Assembly: GCA_041665065.1 (NCBI GenBank)
Contig: JBAYJM010000009.1
Coordinates: 1 to 40,788, forward strand
Length of the DNA stretch: 40,788 nt
Direction: 5' to 3'
Source: JBAYJM01 sp041665065
GTDB lineage: Bacteria > Patescibacteriota > Patescibacteriia > 2-01-FULL-39-33
How positions within the stretch are numbered: position 1 is the first letter of the stretch; each line of letters opens with the position of its first letter. Positions 16,817 to 24,008 of this stretch are shown here, piece after piece. Below the pieces are notes generated by a model, which saw only the letters and a program-made list of their open reading frames with translations, ran no database searches and was not told the origin of the DNA. Position numbers and translations under genes: made by a program.

Positions 16817-16846
16817 ATCTTATCATATATAAATTATTGCCGTCAA
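16817..16846 (-). promoter_or_regulatory. Promoter of the deacetylase gene
   Basis: Minus strand TTGACG (16841-16846), an 18-base spacer and TAAGAT (16817-16822) preceded by TGA. It overlaps the upstream side of the glmS terminator. Confidence 0.5.
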
Positions 16847-16850
16847 CCAA

Positions 16851-16878
16851 AAAAACACGCCCGATAAGGCGTGTTTTT
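16851..16878 (-). terminator. Terminator of glmS
   Basis: Minus strand ACACGCC, a five-base loop, GGGCGTGT and a run of seven T. It lies about 20 bases after the glmS stop codon. Confidence 0.88.
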
Positions 16879-16898
16879 TATAGCAATTTTAGATAATA

Positions 16899-18722
16899 TT
16901 ACTCAACAGTTACCGATTTCGCCAAATTCCTTGGTTTATCCACATCATAGCCTCTGCCGGTGCCAAAATAATAGGCAAACAACTGTAGTGGCATAACTGA
17001 AAGTATTGGTGACAACATCTCCATCACTTCAGGGACATATATAACTTCATCTGCTAATTTGCCAATATTTTCATTTCCTTCGGTTGCCACAGCCAAAACT
17101 CTTCCGCTTCTAGCCTTAATTTCTTCAACATTCGAAATCATTTTTTCATATACGCTATCAGTCAAACAAATTGCAACAGTTGGGAATTTTTCATCAATCA
17201 TAGCAATCGGGCCATGCTTCATTTCACCCGCGCCATATCCCTCTGAGTGAGCATAAGAAATTTCCTTTAATTTCAAAGCGCCTTCATAAGCGATTGGGAA
17301 ATTATATTTTCTGCCCATGTACAAGAAATCGTCATAACCGGCATATTTTTGTGCAATTTCTTTGATGGCATCTTTTTGTGAAAGAATCTTAGACATTTTT
17401 TCAGGCAAAGCCATAATTTCAGCAATGACTTTTTTGTAAGTTTCTGTATCAATTGTGCCTTTTAATTTTGCCAAATACAGTGTAACCAAAGCCAAGATAG
17501 TAACTTGAGAAATAAATGCTTTTGTTGAAGCAACGCCAATTTCAGGGCCGATTTGATTATAAATAACTGCGTCTGATTCCCTGGCGATTGTTGATCCCAC
17601 AGTATTTACGATAGCCAAAGTCAAAGCGCCCTGTCTTTTAGCCTCACGAATCGCCGCCAAAGTATCAGCAGTTTCACCTGATTGAGTAATTGAAAGAATA
17701 GCTGTGCCTGGCTCGACAATCGGCGATCTATATCTGAATTCTGAAGCATATTCAATTTCAACTGGAATTTTTGCAAATTCTTCAATCATGTATTCCCCAA
17801 CCATACCGGCATATAATGCAGTTCCGCAAGATGTAATAATTATTCTTTTTACATCTTTCAATTTATCAGCGATTGCATCAAATTCATCTAGCTTAACTTC
17901 CATTGCTTCCTCATTTAATCTGCCACGGATGGAATTTTTAATAACATTATCCCCTTCCATAATTTCTTTAAGCATGAAGTGGTCGTAACCGCCTTTTTTA
18001 GTTTCTTCTACACTCCATTCAATGACAATCGGCTCTCTTTTTATTTCTACGCCTTCTAAATCAAATAAAGTATAACCTTCATTTGTCAAAACTCCGCATT
18101 CGCCGTCATTTAAATAAATCACTTTTCTTGTGTGCTCAACAATTGCTGATGGATCTGAAGCAACAAAATTCTCGCCTTTACCAATTCCCAAAACAATTGG
18201 ACTGCCTTTTCTAGCTACATAAATTTTGCCCGGTTCTGTCTTATGGACAATTACCAAACCATAAGTTCCTCTAATTACTTTCAAAGTTGCAAGCATCGCA
18301 TCTTCAAATTTTGGAATTGTTTTTAAATTTTCTTCAATCAAATGCGATACAACTTCTGAATCAGTTGCGGAAACAAATTTATGTCCCTTGGCAATCAATT
18401 CGCTTTTTAAATCTCCATAATTTTCAATAATACCATTATGAACCAGCCAAATTTCCCCAGTGCAATCGCCATGAGGATGAGCATTGATTTCAGTTGGAAC
18501 ACCATGAGTTGCCCATCTGGTATGAGCAATACCAGTTGATCCCACAAAATCAGGGCCGATTTTTGCTTCTAAATTTTTAACCTGGCCGACTGCCTTAACA
18601 CAACCAGACTCAGCAACAAAAATACCTGCGCTATCATAGCCTCGATATTCAAGTGCCTTTAAGCCTCCAATGAGTAACGGTGCGGCATTTTTTGTGCCGA
18701 CATATCCGAAAATTCCACACAT
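16899..18722 (-). CDS. glmS: Glutamine-fructose-6-phosphate aminotransferase (isomerising)
   Basis: A 607-residue GlmS, full family length. It makes glucosamine-6-phosphate from fructose-6-phosphate and glutamine, the first step to UDP-GlcNAc and peptidoglycan. The N-terminal Ntn-hydrolase domain starts MCGIFGYVG, with catalytic Cys2 exposed after Met removal, and has RWATHG and the HNGIIEN loop. Two SIS domains follow (about 290-420 with SCGTALYAG and SITQSGETADT; about 455-590), with EVMEMLSPILSVMPLQL and the C-terminal DKPRNLAKSVTVE that closes the active site. Its transcript seems to start about 150 bases upstream, behind a promoter, two hairpins and a terminator-like hairpin (18741-18872), which suggests controlled expression. 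Confidence 0.97.
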   Translation of the reverse strand: MCGIFGYVGTKNAAPLLIGGLKALEYRGYDSAGIFVAESGCVKAVGQVKNLEAKIGPDFVGSTGIAHTRWATHGVPTEINAHPHGDCTGEIWLVHNGIIENYGDLKSELIAKGHKFVSATDSEVVSHLIEENLKTIPKFEDAMLATLKVIRGTYGLVIVHKTEPGKIYVARKGSPIVLGIGKGENFVASDPSAIVEHTRKVIYLNDGECGVLTNEGYTLFDLEGVEIKREPIVIEWSVEETKKGGYDHFMLKEIMEGDNVIKNSIRGRLNEEAMEVKLDEFDAIADKLKDVKRIIITSCGTALYAGMVGEYMIEEFAKIPVEIEYASEFRYRSPIVEPGTAILSITQSGETADTLAAIREAKRQGALTLAIVNTVGSTIARESDAVIYNQIGPEIGVASTKAFISQVTILALVTLYLAKLKGTIDTETYKKVIAEIMALPEKMSKILSQKDAIKEIAQKYAGYDDFLYMGRKYNFPIAYEGALKLKEISYAHSEGYGAGEMKHGPIAMIDEKFPTVAICLTDSVYEKMISNVEEIKARSGRVLAVATEGNENIGKLADEVIYVPEVMEMLSPILSVMPLQLFAYYFGTGRGYDVDKPRNLAKSVTVE

Positions 18723-18740
18723 ATTAGTTTAATTATTAAT

Positions 18741-18872
18741 TTTAAAAATAAAATGGCCGTTTAGCCATTATTAACCACCCGCTTTTTAAAACGGGTTTAC
18801 TTATTCTGCATTTGCCCAGCTGAGAAATTTGTCAGCCAGGCGTTGTTTGTTATTTTTGCCATTGATTTATTA
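18741..18872 (-). promoter_or_regulatory. Structured glmS leader with terminator-like hairpin (possible attenuator or riboswitch)
   Basis: Read on the minus strand from the predicted start near 18872. Hairpin A spans 18814-18841 (10 pairs including two G-T, GCCTGGCTGA with TCAGCTGGGC). Hairpin B spans 18777-18796 (ACCCG with CGGGT). Hairpin C spans 18752-18769 (AATGGC with GCCATT), followed by TTTATTTTTA. C resembles an intrinsic terminator placed just before the glmS start. This arrangement is that of transcription attenuation. I see no match to the conserved core of the glmS ribozyme or to a riboswitch I can name, so the ligand is unknown. Confidence 0.5.
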
Positions 18873-18878
18873 CTATCA

Positions 18879-18907
18879 ATATTATTCCAAAGACAAAATT
18901 TAGTCAA
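18879..18907 (-). promoter_or_regulatory. Promoter of glmS
   Basis: Minus strand TTGACT (18902-18907), a 17-base spacer, TAATAT (18879-18884). It lies about 160 bases upstream of the glmS start and just past the terminator of the DUF218 gene. Confidence 0.6.
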
Positions 18908-18908
18908 A

Positions 18909-18935
18909 TAAAAATCCGACTCGTGGCCGGACTAA
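18909..18935 (-). terminator. Terminator of the DUF218 gene
   Basis: Minus strand AGTCCGGCCACGAGTCGGAT followed by TTTTATTT; the stem is TCCG with CGGA plus flanking pairs. It lies 14 bases after the DUF218 stop codon. Confidence 0.6.
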
Positions 18936-18948
18936 CTTATTTTATTAA

Positions 18949-19749
18949 TTAAATGTGTTTTAATAGTCTTGCATAATATATCTTTAAATATTCATAAAAC
19001 ATATACGACCATCCTTTTTTTGTCTTGTAAAAATCAACACCATTAAAAGAAAACGGCTCCACTGAATATCTTATAAGTCTTGGGCTCCAATCAACAACCG
19101 ACTTAAAAGTCAAATACGCTCTTTTTATATGAAATTGAGATGATACCAAAATCACCGTTTTTGGTAAAAAATTCATTTCTTTAAGAATCTTCATCGAAAA
19201 TAAAACATTCTCCGGGGTATTTTTGGCTTTAGTTTCTATAATAATATCTTTTTCTCCAACGCCTAATTTTATTGCCTCTTTTTTGTAAAATTCCGCTTCG
19301 GAGACGCTAAAATCATTCATATAAGAGGCTCTCATTCCAGTAAACATAATCTTGCCGGCACAACCTTCTTTATAAAGTAAAACAGCCGCCTTAACTCTAT
19401 TTAATCCAGCTCCCCCAAAAACAAAAATCAAATCAGCATTATCCAATTCATCATTTTCTGCTAAGTATGACCAAGTACGCATTACACTTTTTTTAACCTC
19501 ACCGTTAAATTCAGCACTAAAAACAGCATTAAATGACCGATCTATTATTTTATCAATCATTTTACTATCTGTTTTTTCTAAAGTTATATATTTATAGGGA
19601 TCAATATTTATACCTAAAACCCTTAGAACATCATTTAAATATTCAAAATGTATTTCTTCAAGAATTTCTCTCGACTTAATGGAATTGGCGATTGATTGCA
19701 GATATTGCTTATCACTTGGCAGGTGTGGTTTAAATTCGTTCTCTTTCAT
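18949..19749 (-). CDS. DUF218 / YdcF-SanA-ElyC family protein
   Basis: A 266-residue protein from ATG 19749, placed one base after the stop of the AlkD gene. A longer in-frame extension inside alkD is unlikely. The DUF218 core shows ADLIFVFGGAGLNRVKAA (105-122), GKIMFTGMRA, ETKAKNTPENVLFS (172-185) and LVSSQFHIKRAY (201-212), the conserved strand and loop order of the family. No signal peptide or clear membrane helix is seen, unlike SanA or ElyC, so it is probably cytoplasmic. Family members are linked to envelope integrity and nucleotide-like ligands, but no reaction is established. A terminator follows and separates it from glmS. Confidence 0.82.
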   Translation of the reverse strand: MKENEFKPHLPSDKQYLQSIANSIKSREILEEIHFEYLNDVLRVLGINIDPYKYITLEKTDSKMIDKIIDRSFNAVFSAEFNGEVKKSVMRTWSYLAENDELDNADLIFVFGGAGLNRVKAAVLLYKEGCAGKIMFTGMRASYMNDFSVSEAEFYKKEAIKLGVGEKDIIIETKAKNTPENVLFSMKILKEMNFLPKTVILVSSQFHIKRAYLTFKSVVDWSPRLIRYSVEPFSFNGVDFYKTKKGWSYMFYEYLKIYYARLLKHI

Positions 19750-19750
19750 A

Positions 19751-20452
19751 TTATTTTCCCAAATAAAACTTCCTTTTATTTTTTTCCATTTTCTCAATGG
19801 CATACCTCAGCATAGTCCTTGGCATTTTTTTGTAACAAGCCTGCAAATAATCTTCCAAAGTTGCTAAATTCCTTTTACCGATTTCCCTTAACATCCAACC
19901 GACTGCCTTGTGAATTAAGTCATGCCTGTCGTTTAAAAGGATTTTAGAAATTTTTAAAGCATCCTTAAAATCTTTCTGCCTAATAAAAGCAAAAGTTGCC
20001 AAAACTGCAATCCTCTTTTCCCATAAATCGCTTGAGCCAGCTAATTCATACAAAATTTGTCGGTTTTTATTCAAAAGATAATCGCCGATAATATTGGGCG
20101 CACTTAAATCAACTAAATCCCAATTATTTATGCGCTTAGTATTTTTTAAATAAAAATTAAATATTTTTTCTTTCTGAATCTCATCCGCCTTTTTATGTTT
20201 CTGAATTAAAATAAAAAGCGATATCAATCTTTCCTCATGGATTTTACTTTTGATAAGTTTTTGCAAATCAGTAAGGGTTAAATCTAAATATTTTTTAGAA
20301 ATACTTCTTTGAATTGGCACCACAATACCGTAAAAAATATCTCCCTCACCATACTCACCTTTTCCAGTTTTAAAAAATCGCTGTAAAACCAGCGCTTTTT
20401 GCGAATTTTTATTGCTTTTTATTTCTTTTTGTAATTTTTCTAATTGTGTCAT
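19751..20452 (-). CDS. AlkD-like DNA alkylation repair protein
   Basis: A 233-residue HEAT-repeat protein of the AlkC/AlkD DNA glycosylase family, which removes bulky or positively charged alkylated purines (N3- and N7-alkyl) without flipping the base. The residues that surround the lesion in Bacillus AlkD (Trp109, Asp113, Arg148) have counterparts here: Trp111, Asp115 and Arg147 (NNWDLVDLSAPNIIG and LWEKRIAVLATF). HDLIHKAVGWMLREIGKR is the conserved late repeat. Length is normal. The DUF218 gene starts right after the stop. This adds a base-excision function to the excision-repair genes of the window. Confidence 0.9.
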   Translation of the reverse strand: MTQLEKLQKEIKSNKNSQKALVLQRFFKTGKGEYGEGDIFYGIVVPIQRSISKKYLDLTLTDLQKLIKSKIHEERLISLFILIQKHKKADEIQKEKIFNFYLKNTKRINNWDLVDLSAPNIIGDYLLNKNRQILYELAGSSDLWEKRIAVLATFAFIRQKDFKDALKISKILLNDRHDLIHKAVGWMLREIGKRNLATLEDYLQACYKKMPRTMLRYAIEKMEKNKRKFYLGK

Positions 20453-20455
20453 ATT

Positions 20456-20481
20456 TTAAAAAACCGCCTTTCGGCGGCAAA
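20456..20481 (-). terminator. Terminator of the ABC exporter operon
   Basis: Minus strand GCCGCC, GAAA loop, GGCGGT and six T. It starts immediately at the permease stop codon and precedes the alkD start. Confidence 0.9.
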
Positions 20482-21228
20482 TTAAGCTTCTATTTTTGAA
20501 AATAGCCAGCCTCCAATTACCATTAAAATAATGGCGACGAGTATTAAAATTAAAAAGTCTGCCGTCATGCCATAAGCGGATGCGCCGGTAAGCGCGCCTC
20601 TAAGTCCATCAACGCCATAGACCAAGGGATTAAGTTTTGCAACTGCCACCACACCTCCAGGCAATGCCTCCAACGGAAATATGGCGCCAGAGACAAAAAA
20701 CAGTGGCATAACGATAAAATTCATAATGATTGGAAATATCTGCATGTCTTGCATTTTTGAGGCAATGGCAGTTCCAAGTGCAGTAAAAACAACTGATGTT
20801 AAAACAATAAATACTAATGCAATTCCCAACATTGTAGCGGAATATGGCCTAAAACCAACCAGCATTGTCAATAAAAATACTACAACTCCCTGAATACTTG
20901 CCACCGTTGCCCCGCCAAGAGTCCTTCCAATCATGATATTTAATCTGGAAACCGGCGCTACCAGAGTTTCTTTTAAAAAACCAAATTGCCTGTCCCAAAT
21001 AATTTCCATGCCAGAAAAGATTGCCGTAAAAATTATAGCCATAGCAATAACACCCGGCGCTAAAAATTCAATATAATTTCCCTGGCCGGCCTTTTCAAAA
21101 ATAGGGCCAAAACCAAAACCAAGCGCCAATAAAAACAAAATCGGCTGACCGAGCGAGCTAATCATTCTAGTCTTTGACCTGGTATATTTTTTTAATTGTC
21201 TAATCCAAAGTATGTATATTGTACCCAT
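20482..21228 (-). CDS. ABC-2 type exporter permease
   Basis: A 248-residue membrane protein of the ABC-2 (DrrB/NodJ) permease family. It has about six hydrophobic helices (about 27-45, 58-78, 103-127, 133-155, 163-183, 224-242) and the family region WDRQFGFLKETLVAPVSRL between helices 2 and 3, plus NPLVYGVDGLRGAL before the last helix. Together with the ATPase encoded upstream (11-base gap), it should form a dimeric exporter for a drug, lipid or polysaccharide. Sequence does not tell which. A strong terminator follows. Confidence 0.9.
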   Translation of the reverse strand: MGTIYILWIRQLKKYTRSKTRMISSLGQPILFLLALGFGFGPIFEKAGQGNYIEFLAPGVIAMAIIFTAIFSGMEIIWDRQFGFLKETLVAPVSRLNIMIGRTLGGATVASIQGVVVFLLTMLVGFRPYSATMLGIALVFIVLTSVVFTALGTAIASKMQDMQIFPIIMNFIVMPLFFVSGAIFPLEALPGGVVAVAKLNPLVYGVDGLRGALTGASAYGMTADFLILILVAIILMVIGGWLFSKIEA

Positions 21229-21238
21229 AGTCTTAATA

Positions 21239-22024
21239 TTATCGTCTCCACATTTTACGAGTTTGTCGCATTAAATCGGCACCGCTGACTTCTTGAGCGC
21301 GGATATCCTTGCCCGTTAGGGCGATAAAAGCGTCTTCCAATGTTTGTGTTGATGTTTTTTGTTTTAATTCTTCGGGCGTACCAGAAACAATTATCTTGCC
21401 ATGATCGATAATAACAATTCTATTTGCCACTTTTTCGGCTTCAGCCATATAGTGGGTTGTAAAAAATACCGTAACCCCTTCTTTGGCATTTAAATTTTTT
21501 ATATAATCCCAAATGTGATTTCTAGTCTGCGGATCAAGGCCCAGTGTCGGCTCATCCAAGAAAATAATTTTAGGATGATGGATTAATCCCCTGGCAATTT
21601 CCAACCTTCTTTTCATTCCGCCGGAAAATTCTTTTACCATGCTTTTTCGCCTATCCCAAAGATCAACAATATTGAGTAATTCCTCTATTCTTTGTTTGCG
21701 AATTTTTTTTGGTACATGATAGAGCACGCCATGGAATTCCATATTTTCTAAAGCAGTAAGCTCGTCATCAAGGCTTTGGTCTTGAAATATTATGCCAAAT
21801 GATCTCCTGGCCTCGGCTTGATTCGCCGTTGGATCTATTCCATTAAGTAAAATTGCTCCGCTTGTCGGTTTAAGTAATGTGGTGAGCATTTTGATTGTTG
21901 TAGTTTTGCCGGCACCATTGGGTCCCAAAAAACCAAATATTTCTCCTTTGTTCACTTCAAAGGAGACATCATCTACTGCCGTAAAATCTTTAAATTTTTT
22001 TGTTAAATTAACCGCTTGAATCAT
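21239..22024 (-). CDS. ABC exporter ATP-binding protein (DrrA/CcmA type)
   Basis: A 261-residue ATPase from ATG 22024 (MIQAVNLTKKF). A TTG five codons upstream is less likely. Walker A GPNGAGKTT (34-42), Q-loop IIFQDQSLDDELTALENMEFH, signature FSGGMKRRLEIARGL, Walker B IIFLDEPTLGLDPQTR, and H-loop FFTTHYMAEAE are all intact. The C-terminal extension (LEDAFIALTGKDIRA) is typical of the daunorubicin-resistance-like group that pairs with ABC-2 permeases, as here. Its promoter lies 18 bases upstream. The operon has only these two genes. Confidence 0.93.
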   Translation of the reverse strand: MIQAVNLTKKFKDFTAVDDVSFEVNKGEIFGFLGPNGAGKTTTIKMLTTLLKPTSGAILLNGIDPTANQAEARRSFGIIFQDQSLDDELTALENMEFHGVLYHVPKKIRKQRIEELLNIVDLWDRRKSMVKEFSGGMKRRLEIARGLIHHPKIIFLDEPTLGLDPQTRNHIWDYIKNLNAKEGVTVFFTTHYMAEAEKVANRIVIIDHGKIIVSGTPEELKQKTSTQTLEDAFIALTGKDIRAQEVSGADLMRQTRKMWRR

Positions 22025-22042
22025 ATTTTTAAGACTCAAATT

Positions 22043-22071
22043 ATTATATCATTTGTTTTAATTTTTGAAAA
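22043..22071 (-). promoter_or_regulatory. Promoter of the ABC exporter operon
   Basis: Minus strand TTTTCA (22066-22071), a 17-base spacer ending in TGA, TATAAT (22043-22048): an extended -10 promoter with a fair -35. The leader is about 12 bases. Confidence 0.65.
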
Positions 22072-22095
22072 GTGTTGATTTAATTATTGAGAAAA

Positions 22096-22154
22096 TAAAA
22101 AAACCCGCAGTGACCCTCTCGCTTGCTTCGTAGCAATTGAGAAGGCCCTGCGGG
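22096..22154 (-). terminator. Terminator of the dockerin-like gene; copy A of a repeated hairpin
   Basis: Minus strand CCCGCAG (22148-22154) pairs with CTGCGGG (22104-22110), followed by seven T. Inside is a second stem of CTTCTC with GAGAGG. Nearly the same sequence, loop included (AATTGCTACGA), recurs at 23124-23180 after the pilin gene. Confidence 0.88.
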
Positions 22155-22169
22155 TATTCGAGGATGCGG

Positions 22170-23009
22170 TCAGATGGGCAGTCCGAGAACCGCCCTTATT
22201 ACGAGCTGAACGTCCGCTGCATCCAGCCTACCGTTGTCATCGATGTCAGCATCGCGACCGGACGGAGGTGGTGGTGGCGGAACATCATCCCGCTCAAAAA
22301 CGGCGACGATGCTTTTGTTGGCGTCCATCGTGAGGTCCAGGAACGGACTCACGGCCTTGGTCAACAACGTCTGTTGCCAGCCAACGAAATGCCAACCCTG
22401 CGCCGGCACCGCGCTTAACGCCACGGTCGCGCCGACAGGATAGACCAGCGCCTCATCACCGCCGTTAACCAGCCCCTGCCCAAGAATGGTCTTGGCCAGG
22501 TGATAGCCGACGATGTAGTCGTTTAATCCGAAGTCTATGATGGAGTTGCCACTTCCATCATCGACCACCAGATCCGTGTTGCTTCCAAACCAACACTTAA
22601 GAGTCGGCGAGCTTGGCGGTCCCAGATCTAGGTACCCGACCTCTCCAGACTTTGACACGGCATACGGTACGCCGCGAAAGTGACCGCTACTCCAAGGTTC
22701 CCAGCCGGTCGAGATAACTACCGGGAAGGTACCGTTGAAATCCGCGACCTGTGTTCCTGGCCAGCCGGAAGGGCCAGCCAGGCCGACCTTCGCAATATCG
22801 TCGTTGGAGACGACGCCAGCTCCCGTCGACCACAGAAAGGCCGAATGGAAGCTGGAGGGATCGGTGCCGGGCTTGGGCATGAGCAGGAAGCTCATACCAC
22901 CGGTGGGGTTCGGTTGCCCGAATTCCGCCCACCAGTTCTCCGTGGTGGCCTGTGCGGTTGTAGTGGCGAACATCGCCACCAAAAGTGAAAGGAACGTTGT
23001 ATTGCGCAT
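22170..23009 (-). CDS. Secreted protein with bacterial-repeat and dockerin-like domain
   Basis: A 279-residue exported protein. Signal peptide 1-21 (ends AQA). The central part (about 22-165) is of unknown fold, rich in Gly, Trp and Ser. Residues about 185-240 (YPVGATVALSAVPAQGWHF, SIVAVFE) look like the small beta domain seen in InlB/Flg-type bacterial repeats. A PPPPPP linker leads to one dockerin-like calcium loop, DIDDNGRLDAADVQLV. Dockerins usually have two such loops; only one is here. Start signals are strong: AGAGGAG eight bases before ATG 23009, and a consensus promoter. G+C is clearly higher than in flanking genes and codons end in G or C often, suggesting recent acquisition. No cohesin partner is visible in the window. 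Confidence 0.8.
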   Translation of the reverse strand: MRNTTFLSLLVAMFATTTAQATTENWWAEFGQPNPTGGMSFLLMPKPGTDPSSFHSAFLWSTGAGVVSNDDIAKVGLAGPSGWPGTQVADFNGTFPVVISTGWEPWSSGHFRGVPYAVSKSGEVGYLDLGPPSSPTLKCWFGSNTDLVVDDGSGNSIIDFGLNDYIVGYHLAKTILGQGLVNGGDEALVYPVGATVALSAVPAQGWHFVGWQQTLLTKAVSPFLDLTMDANKSIVAVFERDDVPPPPPPSGRDADIDDNGRLDAADVQLVIRAVLGLPI

Positions 23010-23066
23010 GGGTCAATCTCCTCTATGGTTTGTCGGTGTGTGCTTCCCAATGCCAGTGGACTAATC

Positions 23067-23095
23067 ATTCTACAATAAAACTACCTATTTGTCAA
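23067..23095 (-). promoter_or_regulatory. Promoter of the dockerin-like gene
   Basis: Minus strand TTGACA (23090-23095), exactly 17 bases, TAGAAT (23067-23072). It lies about 60 bases before the ATG and downstream of the pilin terminator, so the gene is transcribed on its own. Confidence 0.75.
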
Positions 23096-23123
23096 TATCT
23101 CTCTTTTTGTTTAATTTAAAGAA

Positions 23124-23180
23124 TAAAAAAACCGCAGTGACCCTCTCGTTTGCCTCGTAGCAATTGAGAGAGCCCTGCGG
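23124..23180 (-). terminator. Terminator of the pilin-like gene; copy B of the repeated hairpin
   Basis: Minus strand CCGCAG (23175-23180) pairs with CTGCGG (23132-23137), with an inner CTCTC/GAGAG stem and a following run of seven T. Differences from copy A (22096-22154) in the inner stem keep pairing possible. Confidence 0.88.
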
Positions 23181-23215
23181 GATATTCGAGGAGTCAACGG
23201 CGATCCGCACCAACG

Positions 23216-23704
23216 TCAATTCAGCGGAGTGCTTGTAGAGTTTACTGCCGATCCGTCGGCAGTAAAGCGGATGACGCCGCTTGCATCAACGAAGTACTGA
23301 CGAAAGCCTGTGCGACCTGCAGCGGCTGGTACGGCCGTACAGGTGTAAGCAGGAAGAAACTTGGTGTCTCCATGCTTCACGATTACAGTAAAGATGTAAC
23401 CGCAGTACATTCCTCTGGCCAACACCGGATTAATGAAAGGTTTGACCTCCTTGTCCGGGCCCGGATTAGCCAATTCGATCAAACTGGCATAATCACCGAG
23501 GCCATCCTTGTCTATGTCAGTCAATGCGGCTTTTTGGTACGCAATCTCGCCCCACATAATTTCCCGCATTTTCTCGGCTGCGGCGGCCTCGTTAGCGCTC
23601 ATACGCGAGCGCATGAGATTAGGAATGGCGATTGCAGCAATAATCGCAATGATCGCCGCCACAATCATAAACTCAATCAACGTAAATCCCTTGGCACACT
23701 TCAT
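23216..23704 (-). CDS. Type IV pilin / type II pseudopilin-like protein
   Basis: A 162-residue prepilin. The leader MKCAKG is followed by FTLIEFMIVAAIIAIIAAIA, the classical prepilin peptidase site with Glu at position 5 and the hydrophobic assembly helix. IPNLMRSRMSANEAAAAEKMREI continues as the usual N-terminal helix. The globular part contains TDIDKDGLGDYASL, a calcium-loop-like DxDxDG sequence, and a cysteine pair (MYCGY, YTCTA) that may form the D-loop disulfide. It is much richer in G+C than flanking genes. A strong AAGGAG lies eight bases before ATG 23704, and a consensus promoter lies upstream. No pilus assembly genes occur in the window; assembly would need a system encoded elsewhere. 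Confidence 0.88.
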   Translation of the reverse strand: MKCAKGFTLIEFMIVAAIIAIIAAIAIPNLMRSRMSANEAAAAEKMREIMWGEIAYQKAALTDIDKDGLGDYASLIELANPGPDKEVKPFINPVLARGMYCGYIFTVIVKHGDTKFLPAYTCTAVPAAAGRTGFRQYFVDASGVIRFTADGSAVNSTSTPLN

Positions 23705-23737
23705 GGCTGTTTCTCCTTAGTGAACCGCCCCATACCT

Positions 23738-23791
23738 GATTGATTCAATCAAAAGATCTCTCCTTAGAAACAACCCTTGATTGAATCAACC
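23738..23791 (-). promoter_or_regulatory. Hairpin in the pilin gene leader
   Basis: TTGATTCAATCAA (23740-23752) and TTGATTGAATCAA (23777-23789) can pair over 13 bases in the minus-strand transcript, and each is also nearly self-palindromic. The loop contains TAAGGAGA, a copy of the sequence just before the pilin ATG. It could be an operator pair or a leader structure. Confidence 0.5.
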
Positions 23792-23817
23792 AGTATTAAT
23801 AAAGTACAATATATAAC

Positions 23818-23846
23818 ATTATAGCATACTTTAGCGCAAATGTCAA
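23818..23846 (-). promoter_or_regulatory. Consensus promoter of the pilin-like gene
   Basis: Minus strand TTGACA (23841-23846), 17 bases ending TGC, TATAAT (23818-23823): a perfect sigma-70 promoter with an extended -10. The leader is about 105 bases. Confidence 0.85.
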
Positions 23847-23973
23847 TAGCTAACTCCATATTTATTGTAAATTTAAATAAACTTGAGGATTTTTTATTAC
23901 TTAGTACAAAGAAAACCGCCTCCCAATGAAAAGTGGCTGAACCATCTTTGCTTATTTATAATCAATTAAACAC

Positions 23974-24002
23974 TTGACAAATTTTTAATAGTATGCTATC
24001 AT
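23974..24002 (+). promoter_or_regulatory. Promoter of the structured RNA
   Basis: TTGACA (23974-23979), 17 bases, TATCAT (23997-24002), with TGC before the -10. The stretch AGTATGCTAT is shared with the pilin promoter that points the other way about 130 bases to the left. Confidence 0.8.
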
Positions 24003-24008
24003 TGCAAT

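Noticed and set aside
22137..23064. Several plus-strand ORFs of 69-109 codons opposite the dockerin-like gene
   Set aside because: High-G+C shadow frames without start signals; the minus-strand gene has promoter, Shine-Dalgarno, signal peptide and domains.
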